Below are positions 33,468 to 41,689 of a stretch of DNA of 57,500 bases, piece by piece. Positions within the stretch are counted from its first letter, which is position 1. The number at the start of each line of letters is the position of its first letter. Source of the DNA: Polyangium sp. 15x6 (GTDB taxonomy: Bacteria; Myxococcota_A; Polyangia; Polyangiales; Polyangiaceae); NCBI RefSeq assembly GCF_029960785.1, contig NZ_JASBQE010000074.1, positions 1 to 57,500 of the forward strand. The letters run 5' to 3'. Under the pieces are notes generated by a model, which was not told the DNA's origin, searched no databases, and saw only the letters and a program-made list of their open reading frames with translations. A program made the translations under genes and the position numbers.

Positions 33468-34670
33468 ATGGCCCGCGCACCTTTTACCCGGCGAACCGAC
33501 TGGGATCGCACCGAAAATCCGCTGACCACCCTGCTCGTCGACGCAAGACGCGCGGGCCGCGAGCTCGTCGATCTCACGGAGTCGAACCCCACGCGCGCCG
33601 GGATCGTCGACACCGAGCCGCTCGTCGCCTTGCTCGGTCATCCCCGCGGCACGACGTACGCGCCGCTTCCGCTCGGCCACCCGAAAGCACGCGCGGCCGT
33701 CGCTGCTTCGTTCCACGAGCGCGGCTTGCCCGCCCGCGAGGACCGCGTGGTCCTCAGCGCGAGCACGAGCGAGGCGTACACGTGGCTCTTCAAGCTGCTC
33801 TGCGAGCGCGGCGATCAGGTCCTCGTCCCGGCGCCTTCGTATCCGCTCTTCGAGTTCCTCGCCCGGCTCGAAGACGTCGAGCTCGTCACGTACCCGCTCG
33901 TGCGCGAGGAGAGATTCCGTATCGATCTCGGCGCGCTCGATCGCGCCGCCGAAGAGGCTCGAGGGCACGCGCGCGCGATCGTCCTCGTGCACCCGAACAA
34001 CCCCACGGGCACCTACGTGCGTCGCGACGAAGCGGCCGAGGTTTCACGCATCGCCGCGCGTCACGGCATGGCGCTCATCGTGGACGAGGTCTTCGCCGAG
34101 TATCCGCACGGCGTCTTGCCCGCGGATCGGCTCCCGAGCTTCGCGGGCGAGCGCGAGGCGCTCACGTTCGTGCTCGGCGGCCTCTCGAAGAGCCTGCTCC
34201 TGCCGCAATGCAAGCTCGGCTGGACGCTCGTCTGCGGCCCCGACGCGCTTTGCGACGAGGCGATCGCGCGGCTCGAGCTCATCGCGGACACCTACCTCTC
34301 GGCCTCGACCCCGGTGCAGCTCGCGCTCCCGGAGCTGCTCGCCGCGCGCGCCTCGGTGCAAGGGCCGGTCCGCGCGCGCACGGCGGAAAACCTCGCGACG
34401 CTCGATCGCGCGCTCGCGGCGGCAGGCGAGGACGCCGCGGTTCGGCGCTTGCCCACGGACGGCGGCTGGTGCGCGATCCTCGAAGTTCCGCGGACACGCG
34501 ACGAGGACACCTGGGTTGAAACGCTCGTGCGCGAGCACGGAATCGTCGTTCATCCGGGCTATTTCTTCGACATGGAGCGCGAGGGATTTCTCGTGGTCAG
34601 CCTGCTGCCGCGCCCGGAGATCTTCGCGCGGGCGATCGAGATCGTCGTCGCGTCCGTCGCGAAAGGTTGA
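33468..34670 (+). CDS. PLP-dependent aminotransferase, class I/II
   Basis: The 400 aa protein has the fold-type I aminotransferase layout. TESNPTRAG lies near the N-terminus and PSYPLFEFLARLE next to the cofactor. HPNNPTGTYV holds the substrate/PLP Asn, IVDEVFAEY the ring Asp, and GGLSKSLLLPQCKLGW the Lys that binds PLP. A terminal domain carries the substrate carboxylate Arg in LLPRPEI. It starts an apparent operon with a flavin monooxygenase and a Rieske oxygenase (22- and 1-bp gaps). Substrate unknown. Confidence 0.92.
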   Translation: MARAPFTRRTDWDRTENPLTTLLVDARRAGRELVDLTESNPTRAGIVDTEPLVALLGHPRGTTYAPLPLGHPKARAAVAASFHERGLPAREDRVVLSASTSEAYTWLFKLLCERGDQVLVPAPSYPLFEFLARLEDVELVTYPLVREERFRIDLGALDRAAEEARGHARAIVLVHPNNPTGTYVRRDEAAEVSRIAARHGMALIVDEVFAEYPHGVLPADRLPSFAGEREALTFVLGGLSKSLLLPQCKLGWTLVCGPDALCDEAIARLELIADTYLSASTPVQLALPELLAARASVQGPVRARTAENLATLDRALAAAGEDAAVRRLPTDGGWCAILEVPRTRDEDTWVETLVREHGIVVHPGYFFDMEREGFLVVSLLPRPEIFARAIEIVVASVAKG

Positions 34671-34692
34671 GTGCCGCGACGGATCGCCTAGG

Positions 34693-35835
34693 ATGCGCCG
34701 CATGCGCGAAGAGACGGAGGTCATCGTCGTGGGCGCCGGTCCGTCGGGGCTCTCCGTCGGGGCGTGCTTGCGGTCCCGCGGCATCTCGTTCGAGATCCTC
34801 GAGCGATCGGGCGAGGTGGGGTCGTCCTGGCGGAACCATTACGAGCGGCTCCACCTGCACACCGTGCAGCGCTTTTCCGCATTGCCAGGCATGCCCTGGC
34901 CCGCCGGGACGCCGACCTACCCGTCGCGGGCGCAGATGGTCAGCTACCTCGACGCGTACGCCGGCGCCTTCGATTTGAATCCGCGGTTCGGCGAGGACGT
35001 CCGCTCGGCGCGGCGCGTCGACGGCGGGTTCGTCCTTCGCACCGAAGCGAATGAGTACCACACGCGTGGGCTCGTCGTCGCCACGGGGTACAACCGCGTC
35101 CCCAACGTCCCGACCTGGCCGGGCGAGGCCTCGTTCGGCGGCCCGATCCTGCACAGCTCCCGCTACAAGAACGGCGATCCTTGGCGGGGCAAGCGGGTCC
35201 TCGTCGTCGGCGCGGGCAACTCCGGCGCCGAGATCGCGCTCGACCTCTGGGAGCACGGCGCGAAGCCCGCCCTCTCGGTCCGCGGCCCCGTGCACGTCGT
35301 GCCGCGTGATTTGACGGGCGTCCCCTCGCAGATCAGCTCGCTCTTCCTGTTCTCGCGCCTGCCGCCCAAGGTCGCCGACGCGATCTCGCTCTTCGCCCTC
35401 GATCGAATGCTCGGGGACCTCACGCCGTACGGTTTTACGCGGCCGAAGCTCGGACCGATCTCGCAGGTGATCGTCGAGAAGCGCATTCCGCTCATCGACG
35501 TGGGGACGCTGGAGCTCGTCAAGCAAGGGCAGATCGATGTGGTGAAGGACGTGCGCTCCTTCGACCCCGGCGAGGTGCATTTCGTCGATGGGACGACGCG
35601 CCCCTTCGACGCGGTCGTGCTCGCGACGGGGTATCGGACCGGGATCTCCGAGTATTTCGAGGACGCGGAGGGTTGGCTCGACGAACGTGGGTATCCGCGT
35701 TATTTCGGCGAGCCGGTCCCGGGGGCGCCGGGGCTCTTTTTCATCGGCTTCCGGAACCCGCTCACGGGCGCGCTCCACGACATCGCGATCGAGGCCCAGC
35801 GCGTCGCGGATCATCTCGCGGGGGAGAAACGTTGA
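34693..35835 (+). CDS. Flavin-containing monooxygenase-like FAD/NADPH enzyme
   Basis: The 380 aa protein has two Rossmann glycine motifs, VVGAGPSGLSVG for FAD near residue 13 and VVGAGNSGAEIA for NADPH near residue 175. Between them lies SFGGPILHSSRY, which fits the FxGxxxHxxxY fingerprint of FMO and related Baeyer-Villiger enzymes. ATGYR closes the fold. It should hydroxylate or oxygenate an N-, S- or C-centre. An ATG at 34702 is an alternative start. It sits between the aminotransferase and the Rieske gene. Confidence 0.9.
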   Translation: MRRMREETEVIVVGAGPSGLSVGACLRSRGISFEILERSGEVGSSWRNHYERLHLHTVQRFSALPGMPWPAGTPTYPSRAQMVSYLDAYAGAFDLNPRFGEDVRSARRVDGGFVLRTEANEYHTRGLVVATGYNRVPNVPTWPGEASFGGPILHSSRYKNGDPWRGKRVLVVGAGNSGAEIALDLWEHGAKPALSVRGPVHVVPRDLTGVPSQISSLFLFSRLPPKVADAISLFALDRMLGDLTPYGFTRPKLGPISQVIVEKRIPLIDVGTLELVKQGQIDVVKDVRSFDPGEVHFVDGTTRPFDAVVLATGYRTGISEYFEDAEGWLDERGYPRYFGEPVPGAPGLFFIGFRNPLTGALHDIAIEAQRVADHLAGEKR

Positions 35836-35836
35836 A

Positions 35837-36826
35837 ATGGCCGAGCTCGATCACTGGCACCCAGTGCTCTTCGCGGACGAGCTCGGCCGGAAGCCCGCGC
35901 ACGTCCGCGTCTGTGATCGCGAGCTCGTCCTGTTCCGCGCCTCGGATGGAACGGCGACGCTCGGCGCGCTCGCCGACGTGTGCCCGCACCGGGGCATGCG
36001 CCTCAGCGAGGGGCGTGTGGAGGGCGGGCGGCTGGTTTGTCCTTACCATGGCTGGTCGTTCGCGCCGGACGGCGAGGGCAAAAGCCCCGCCACGCCCGCG
36101 GCGCGCCCTTGCGCGGACGCCTTCGACGTGGTCGAGCGATACGGCCTCGTCTGGATCAAGCGCCGCGGCGCAGAAGCCGCGTTCCCCGCGCTCGACGTGA
36201 GCGGATATCACCTCATCGGCAAGACGCGGCAGCGGGCGGAGGCGCCGCTCGAGGTCACGCTCGACAATTTCATCGAGGTCGAGCACACGCCCGAGGTCCA
36301 CGCGCTGCTCGGGTATCCACGCGAGCGCATGGCGGAGGTCACGTGCGAGGTGACGAGCACGGAGACGAGCGTACGCGTCTACAACGAGGGCCCGCAAAGA
36401 GCGCTCCCGCGGCCGCTCTATACGCTGCTCCAGATCGAGCCCGGTGATGCGTTCGTCGACGACTGGACCACGTGGTTCTCGCCGGTCTACACCGTCTACG
36501 ATCAATACTGGCTCGATCCGGCGACGGGGCAGCGGCGGCCGAACGCTCTGCGGATCGCGATCTTCTTCGTGCCCGTCACGACGGGACAGACGGACATCTT
36601 CGCGCTCTCGTACGCGCTCGCAGCGCCGTGGGACCGTTATGGCCTCAATGCCTTCGCGTATCTGCTGACGCGCGCCTTCGTGGTGATGGAGCTCCGGCGC
36701 GACGTCGCGCTCCTCGGCAAACTCGCGGACAAAAGCCCCGAGCTTCGCGGCAGATCGTTGAGCCGCTTCGACAAACCGCTCGGACTCGCGCGAAAACGCA
36801 TCGAGACGATCTATCGCGGCGGCTAG
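35837..36826 (+). CDS. Rieske-type oxygenase, alpha-subunit-like
   Basis: The 329 aa protein carries a [2Fe-2S] Rieske domain: Cys49-x-His51 in CPHRG and Cys68-x2-His71 in CPYHGW. The second part has LDNFIEVEHTPEVH with His150 and His155, a mononuclear-iron site. The arrangement is of Rieske non-heme oxygenases that hydroxylate or demethylate aromatic or amine substrates. No dedicated reductase or ferredoxin gene is adjacent. The start lies 1 bp after the FMO stop. The stop overlaps the convergent gene in one CTAG. Confidence 0.9.
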   Translation: MAELDHWHPVLFADELGRKPAHVRVCDRELVLFRASDGTATLGALADVCPHRGMRLSEGRVEGGRLVCPYHGWSFAPDGEGKSPATPAARPCADAFDVVERYGLVWIKRRGAEAAFPALDVSGYHLIGKTRQRAEAPLEVTLDNFIEVEHTPEVHALLGYPRERMAEVTCEVTSTETSVRVYNEGPQRALPRPLYTLLQIEPGDAFVDDWTTWFSPVYTVYDQYWLDPATGQRRPNALRIAIFFVPVTTGQTDIFALSYALAAPWDRYGLNAFAYLLTRAFVVMELRRDVALLGKLADKSPELRGRSLSRFDKPLGLARKRIETIYRGG

Positions 36827-37671
36827 ATCGCCCGATGCGCGCGCTTCACCTCGTCGGCCGCTTCGAGCGCCGCTTCCATTTCCTGCACGAGCTCGTCGGC
36901 GGCTTCCTGCTCCTTCGCGGCCTGCGCCTCCCGCATCGAGGCGTCGAGCCGCGCCGATGTTTTTCGAAGCGCCTCGGCGACCCGCTTTCCTTCCGCCGAC
37001 GCCGGATCCACGCGCCGCTCGCGTAACGACCGGATCGCCGCGTCCACCGCGGGCGCGAGCGGCGCTGCCAGCACCGGATCGGCGCGCCGGAGCTGCTCCT
37101 TCACGCCGCGCGCGAGCGCGAGCATCTGCCCCGCGGGCGAGCCGTCCCGCTTCTTTTTCCACGTCCACGCGGCGAACCCGACCACCGCGGCGATCGCAAC
37201 GCCCGCGCCTGCCTGCAAATACGGCATCACGCCCGGCGCGACCTCCACCACGGGCGGCGGCGGCAGCACCGCCTCGACGCCCTGGCCGACGAGCGAGCCC
37301 TTGAACTCCTCCCAGCCCATGAGCCGCTTTTGCAGGGCGATTCGCTTGTTCACCACGAGGCACGGCGCCTCGACGCCCGCCGCCGCGCACGCCTCCGCGC
37401 CCGAGCCCGTCGCGACGAGCTCCATTTCGTGCGTGTCGACACTTCGTTTCGTCAGGTGAAACCCGCCCGATTCCACCTCGACGAGCCCGACCGGATCGAT
37501 CGACGCGCCCCCGGGCGCCTCCTTCGGCCAGGTCGTCGTGGCTGCATCGAGGATCGAGCCGTCGTGCTTCGACGTGTAGAACCCGCGCAGGGTGATGGTT
37601 TGTCCCGCCGTGACATCCACGTGCACGGCGGGTTGGTCGAGCGGGATCCTGAGGACGATCGGATCGGACAT
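36823..37671 (-). CDS. Single-pass membrane protein of unknown function
   Basis: The 282 aa protein has an N-terminal domain of about 130 residues (MSDPIVLRIPLDQPAVHV, mostly strand-like, with one Cys pair). A Pro-rich linker (PPPPVVEVAPGVMP) leads to one membrane helix (LQAGAGVAIAAVVGFAAWTW). A cytoplasmic-looking helical, Glu/Ala-rich C-terminus follows and is coiled-coil prone (AAKEQEAADELVQEMEAALE). Lacking a signal peptide, it may be type I- or type III-oriented. No family recognised. It lies 12 bp downstream of the VWA lipoprotein gene on the same strand, so they are likely co-transcribed. Confidence 0.75.
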   Translation of the reverse strand: MSDPIVLRIPLDQPAVHVDVTAGQTITLRGFYTSKHDGSILDAATTTWPKEAPGGASIDPVGLVEVESGGFHLTKRSVDTHEMELVATGSGAEACAAAGVEAPCLVVNKRIALQKRLMGWEEFKGSLVGQGVEAVLPPPPVVEVAPGVMPYLQAGAGVAIAAVVGFAAWTWKKKRDGSPAGQMLALARGVKEQLRRADPVLAAPLAPAVDAAIRSLRERRVDPASAEGKRVAEALRKTSARLDASMREAQAAKEQEAADELVQEMEAALEAADEVKRAHRAI

Positions 37672-37683
37672 GCTCGTCTCAGC

Positions 37684-39519
37684 CTAACGCAGGTGCGAGC
37701 GGCTCGCGGTCTCGAGCAGCATGGCGAAGAGGAGCGGATCACCCATGCCCGTGCTCTGCGCCGCGTGCTCGCGCATGCGGGCGAGGCGATCGGCGTCCTT
37801 CAGGAAGAGCGGCTCTTCGAGGGTCTTCGCCGCTTCGCGCAGGATCGTCTCGCGCTCGGTGAGCAGGCTGATCGCGTAATTCTTGTCGCCCCCGGCGACG
37901 TTCTGGGCCGCGCGCGCCAGCGTCTCGCCCGCCGCGAAACCCTGGATCGTGCGGGCCACGGAGCCGTCGATCGTCGCTCCGCTCGCCGCGTCGGAGTCGG
38001 CCCACTCGACGTCGATCGGGAACTCCTCGGTCACGTTTTTCTTGGAAATGCGGTCCTTGTACTTGAGCTCGACCAGCGCGAGCTGCGACTTGCCCACGCC
38101 GGCGCCCGCGCGGAGCTGGAAGAGCAGCGCGTGGCTATCGCCAGCGGCGAAGGCGGGAATGAAGAATCGCATGCCGCCCTCGGTGTCCTCCTTGCGGTCC
38201 TGCTTGATGTTGTCGCGCTTCGCCGCCTGCTCGTCCGCCGCGACCTCCTGCGCCCGCACGCGCTGCGCCTCGGCCTCGGAGAGCCGGCGCGAGCCGTAGA
38301 CCTTCAGCAGATCGAAGCCCTTTTTCAGGCGCACGCGGACCTCGACGGCCGTCGCCGCGGGGTCGAGGCGCTTGTCGAGCTCGGTGCCGAGCGCCGGGGC
38401 GATCTGCGCCGCGTCGCGCAGGTAGTAATAACCGCCCGCGCCGTCCTCGGCGATCGCGCTCATGAGCGCGCCGTCGTAGTCGGCGCCGAGGCCGAACGTG
38501 CTCGTTTGAATGCCCTTCTGGAAGGCGTCGAGCGCGAGCTTCGAGATGCCGCTCGCCGACTTGATGCCGCTGTTCGCGCGGCCGTCGGAGAGCAAGAGGA
38601 CGACCTTCACCGCGTCCTCGGGGATGGTCTTCGTCTCGGCCTGCGCATACCCGAGCTCGAGGCCGCTCGAAATGTTGGTGCCGCCGCCCTCCTTGATCTC
38701 GGAGATCACCTTCTTGATGGCCTCGCGGCGCGCGCCGACGGGGCCGTCGGGGATCTTCACCTCGGCGTCGCTCGAGAACGTCACGAGGGAAAAATCGTCG
38801 GTCGGGGCGAGCTTGTCGACGAGCGCGCTCGCGGCCTCGCGGGCCTGCTTGATCGACTCGCCTTGCATCGAGCCGCTCACGTCGAGGACGAGGTGCACGG
38901 AGAGGTGCGGGCGCTCGGCGGGTTTGTCGGGGCTCGATTTCAGCGTGAGGCGGAGGTGGAACGGGCTGCCCGAGGGCGGGAGCTTTCCGCGTTCGAGGCC
39001 GGCCTGGATGCCGAGGGCCTTGCCCTTCGGGACCTCGAAGCCAGTGACGTAACGGGCGCCGACGTCCGAGACGAGCTCGCGCTCGCCCGGCGGGATGATG
39101 CCCCGCGCGACGGCGGATTCGAACGCGGCGAGGTGGCCGCCGCCGGGGCGGTATGTCGTGGCAAACCGGCCGTTCGGGTCGATCGTGGGCGCGTCGCTCG
39201 CGGCGGGCGGGATGAGCGCCTGGGTCGGGGCTTCCGGCGGGGCGGCGCCGCCGACCTTCTTGCCGGCCGCGGCGGCCTCGCCCGGCCCGCGCGTCCCGTC
39301 GCCGCCGCGGATGTCGTACTTGCGCGCCTCCGCCTCCTTGGGATCGGCGGCCAGGAAGCCTTGCTCGCCCTTGGCTCGGGTGTTCGGCTCCGCGGGCGCC
39401 TGCGCGGGCGCTTCCTCGTTGCTCGGGGCCGCCTTCGTGCACCCGCCTCCGCCGAGGACGCTCGCCAGGCAAAGGCTTCCGAGGATCATCGAGGTACCGC
39501 TCTTCGACATGCGCGACAT
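37684..39519 (-). CDS. VWA-domain lipoprotein
   Basis: The 611 aa protein has a signal peptide with lipobox-like LGGGGC, then a Pro/Ala/Glu linker. A von Willebrand A domain follows with the MIDAS motif VLDVSGSMQGESI (Asp-x-Ser-x-Ser), a Thr in GGGTNISSGL and Asp in LLLSDGRANSG. The C-terminal half resembles a domain often following VWA in YfbK-like proteins. Mg2+-dependent protein binding at the envelope is inferred. Two ATGs lie upstream (39525 and this one); GAGGG with an 8-base spacing favours 39519. The gene at 36823 follows closely. Confidence 0.88.
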   Translation of the reverse strand: MSRMSKSGTSMILGSLCLASVLGGGGCTKAAPSNEEAPAQAPAEPNTRAKGEQGFLAADPKEAEARKYDIRGGDGTRGPGEAAAAGKKVGGAAPPEAPTQALIPPAASDAPTIDPNGRFATTYRPGGGHLAAFESAVARGIIPPGERELVSDVGARYVTGFEVPKGKALGIQAGLERGKLPPSGSPFHLRLTLKSSPDKPAERPHLSVHLVLDVSGSMQGESIKQAREAASALVDKLAPTDDFSLVTFSSDAEVKIPDGPVGARREAIKKVISEIKEGGGTNISSGLELGYAQAETKTIPEDAVKVVLLLSDGRANSGIKSASGISKLALDAFQKGIQTSTFGLGADYDGALMSAIAEDGAGGYYYLRDAAQIAPALGTELDKRLDPAATAVEVRVRLKKGFDLLKVYGSRRLSEAEAQRVRAQEVAADEQAAKRDNIKQDRKEDTEGGMRFFIPAFAAGDSHALLFQLRAGAGVGKSQLALVELKYKDRISKKNVTEEFPIDVEWADSDAASGATIDGSVARTIQGFAAGETLARAAQNVAGGDKNYAISLLTERETILREAAKTLEEPLFLKDADRLARMREHAAQSTGMGDPLLFAMLLETASRSHLR

Positions 39520-39679
39520 GGTCATATCCCTCAGGCTCGAGATGTCGTGTTCGGTGCGGTTCGACGGAGCAGGGCCGCGGACGATCTATGGCGGCGTGGC
39601 TGATCTTCGCCGATTTTCGAGCGCATGGGGAGCGGGAACTCTCGGCGAAGGTCGTTGTCGAAGCGTCGCCGGGCGAGTG

Positions 39680-39837
39680 GAGCATCGACTGCTTCGATGC
39701 TCGGAAGATCGCGAAGCGATCTTCCCTCGGGGGGTGAATCGGCCGGGCTTTGCCCGGACGAGAGGGGGACGCGAGGCGTCCCCCTCGGGACAAGAGAGCT
39801 AGAACATCGAGCGATTGCAAACCGCTCGATGTTCTAG
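39680..39837. repeat. Array of five perfect hairpins between VWA and DUF-type genes
   Basis: The stems are 39680-39702 (9 bp), 39703-39725 (10 bp, loop GAA), 39743-39757 (CCGGGC/GCCCGG), 39762-39786 (11 bp, loop GAG) and 39799-39837 (15 bp). The last covers the stop codon of the gene ending at 39834. The third hairpin of the modular elements is not found, so the array is related in style only. The rest of 39520-39833 shows no gene. It probably ends transcription on the minus strand from the gene at 39834-40394. Confidence 0.7.
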
Positions 39838-40394
39838 CGGGCGCCGAGGCCCATGGCCGTGTCGAAGGCGAAGAGGAAGCTGCCTTGCAGGGCGACGCCC
39901 GCGCCGGCGCCGCGGACCCAGTCGTTCTTGCCAAACCCGATCATCAAGGCCCCGGCCGTCACGTAAAGGACGTCGAGCCCTGCATTCATGAGGAAGATCG
40001 TGCGCGCCCTGCGATCCTCGGCCTGCCAGTAGGAAATAGGTTTGTCGAGGCCACGCTGCTTCGCGAGGCCGCGGTAGCCGAACCCGGCGATGACGCCGTC
40101 GACCGCGCCCCAGGCGACGTTCTGGATGCCGATCGAGCGTGTGTAGTCGTCGCCGCCCGTGGCCCAGAGCGCGGCGCCCGTGGCGATGCTGGCGACGGCC
40201 CAGCTCGTGAGCACGGTCATCGCGCGCGTCTGCGTTTCGAGGTGCGCCTCGCGCGCGGCGATGGCCGCGGGATCCGGCCCTTTCGGCGCAGGCAGGGGCA
40301 CGGGCGCGAGCGCGGGGGCGGGCGGCTCCGCGTGCGCGATCGCGGGCGCGAGGAGCAAGGTGAGGGCGTGGATCCCGAGGGCGCGCCGTGGCAT
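39834..40394 (-). CDS. Small membrane protein of unknown function
   Basis: The 186 aa protein has a signal peptide ending near AIAHA. A Pro/Ala spacer and about four hydrophobic segments follow (for example TVLTSWAVASIATGAALWA and TIFLMNAGLDVLYVTAGALMI). A repeated GxGY/GAGAGVALQG-like pattern suggests helix packing. It resembles a DUF-type family of myxobacterial membrane proteins but is not identified further. Divergent from the alpha/beta hydrolase gene with 11 bp between starts, so the promoters must overlap. Confidence 0.7.
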   Translation of the reverse strand: MPRRALGIHALTLLLAPAIAHAEPPAPALAPVPLPAPKGPDPAAIAAREAHLETQTRAMTVLTSWAVASIATGAALWATGGDDYTRSIGIQNVAWGAVDGVIAGFGYRGLAKQRGLDKPISYWQAEDRRARTIFLMNAGLDVLYVTAGALMIGFGKNDWVRGAGAGVALQGSFLFAFDTAMGLGAR

Positions 40395-40405
40395 CGTGGT
40401 TTGGA

Positions 40406-41689
40406 ATGTACCAAGACCAAGCGCTCCCCCGAAGACCCTTCCTCGGCCTCGAGTTACGCGCGCGCCCCGCGGAGGGCGCCTCGGAGGGCCTCGAGGTCGT
40501 GCGGGTAGCCGAAGGCGGGGCCGCCGCGCTCGCGGGCGTGCGTGCGGGCGATCGCCTGGTGGCGCTGGGAGATGTGACGGTGTCCGAGCCGCGCGCGCTC
40601 GTCGCGCTCGTCCGAGGCCTCGTGCCCGGCGCCCCGCTCCATTTCGAGATCGTGCGGGACGGCGCGCGCGTGACGCTCCCCGGCAAGGCCACGCCGCTGC
40701 CGGTCGAGCGTATCGCGGGCGCGGAGGTTCGTCTGGGACACGTGACCGTGCGGGAATCGTGGCGGCAAAGGACGCTCGTTGCGATTCCCACGGCGGGCCG
40801 TCCTCCTTTCACGACCGTGGTTTTTCTTTCGGGCCTTGGCACGGCCTCGTGCGAGCTCCCGCAGGACCCGGATGATCCCATGCGCGCTTTGCTCTCGGGC
40901 CTCGCGGACGCGGGCATCGCCACGATGCGCGTCGAGCGGAGCGGCGTGGGCGACAGCGAGGGTCCGCCCTGCCAAACCACGGGGTTCTTCGACGAGGTGG
41001 AGGCCTACCGGGCCGCGCTCGAATCGCTCGCGCAGGACCCGCTCGTGGGGCGGATCGTGATCTTCGGCCATAGCCTCGGGGGCATGATCGCGCCGATCCT
41101 CGCAGGCGAGGGAACGCAGGCGCGCGGCGTCGTCGTGTTCGGCACGTCCCAGCTCAAATGGGTCGACTGTATGGTGCGGGCGACGCGGCGGCAGCGCATC
41201 CTCGCCGGGATGGAAGGCGAGGAGCTCGAGAGGTACGTCGCCGCGTGGAGCGAGATGCATGCGAGCGTTTGTCGGGAAGGTATGTTCCCGCGGGACGTCT
41301 TCGCGAAGCGCCCCGAGCTCGCCTGGCTCGAAGGGCCCTCGTGCCACGGCGAGACGATGTTCGGCCGTCACGTCTCGTTGTTCCAGGAGATCGAGCGCCT
41401 CGATCTGCCCGGGCTCTTTCGGACGACGAACGTGCCCGTGCTCGTGCTGCACGGGAGTTACGATTATGCCGCGGCGCCGGACGAGGGGCGGATGATCGCG
41501 GACGAGATCGCGGCCGCGTCGCCGGGGCGGTCGCACTTCGTGCTCCTCGACAAGGTGGGGCACGACATGCGCCGGCACGAGAGTTACGCGCAGAGCTACA
41601 AGAACCCCCGTGCCGGCGTGTGGGACGACGGGCTCCTCCGCGCGATGCTCGAATGGCTCTCGCACGAGGGGCTCGGGCCCGCCGCCTGA
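40406..41689 (+). CDS. Alpha/beta hydrolase with N-terminal PDZ domain
   Basis: The 427 aa protein begins with a PDZ domain (residues about 10-85; RPFLGLELR, then VAEGGAAALAGVRAGDRLVALGD). An alpha/beta-hydrolase fold follows, with nucleophile Ser in IFGHSLGG, oxyanion segment LSGLGTA and a late His in VGHDMRR. The PDZ may place substrate or a partner peptide next to the hydrolase. No signal peptide or membrane helix. A GTG 18 bases upstream is possible, but the ATG at 40406 is preferred. Its TGA directly abuts the stop of the convergent radical SAM gene, forming TGATCA. Confidence 0.85.
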   Translation: MYQDQALPRRPFLGLELRARPAEGASEGLEVVRVAEGGAAALAGVRAGDRLVALGDVTVSEPRALVALVRGLVPGAPLHFEIVRDGARVTLPGKATPLPVERIAGAEVRLGHVTVRESWRQRTLVAIPTAGRPPFTTVVFLSGLGTASCELPQDPDDPMRALLSGLADAGIATMRVERSGVGDSEGPPCQTTGFFDEVEAYRAALESLAQDPLVGRIVIFGHSLGGMIAPILAGEGTQARGVVVFGTSQLKWVDCMVRATRRQRILAGMEGEELERYVAAWSEMHASVCREGMFPRDVFAKRPELAWLEGPSCHGETMFGRHVSLFQEIERLDLPGLFRTTNVPVLVLHGSYDYAAAPDEGRMIADEIAAASPGRSHFVLLDKVGHDMRRHESYAQSYKNPRAGVWDDGLLRAMLEWLSHEGLGPAA

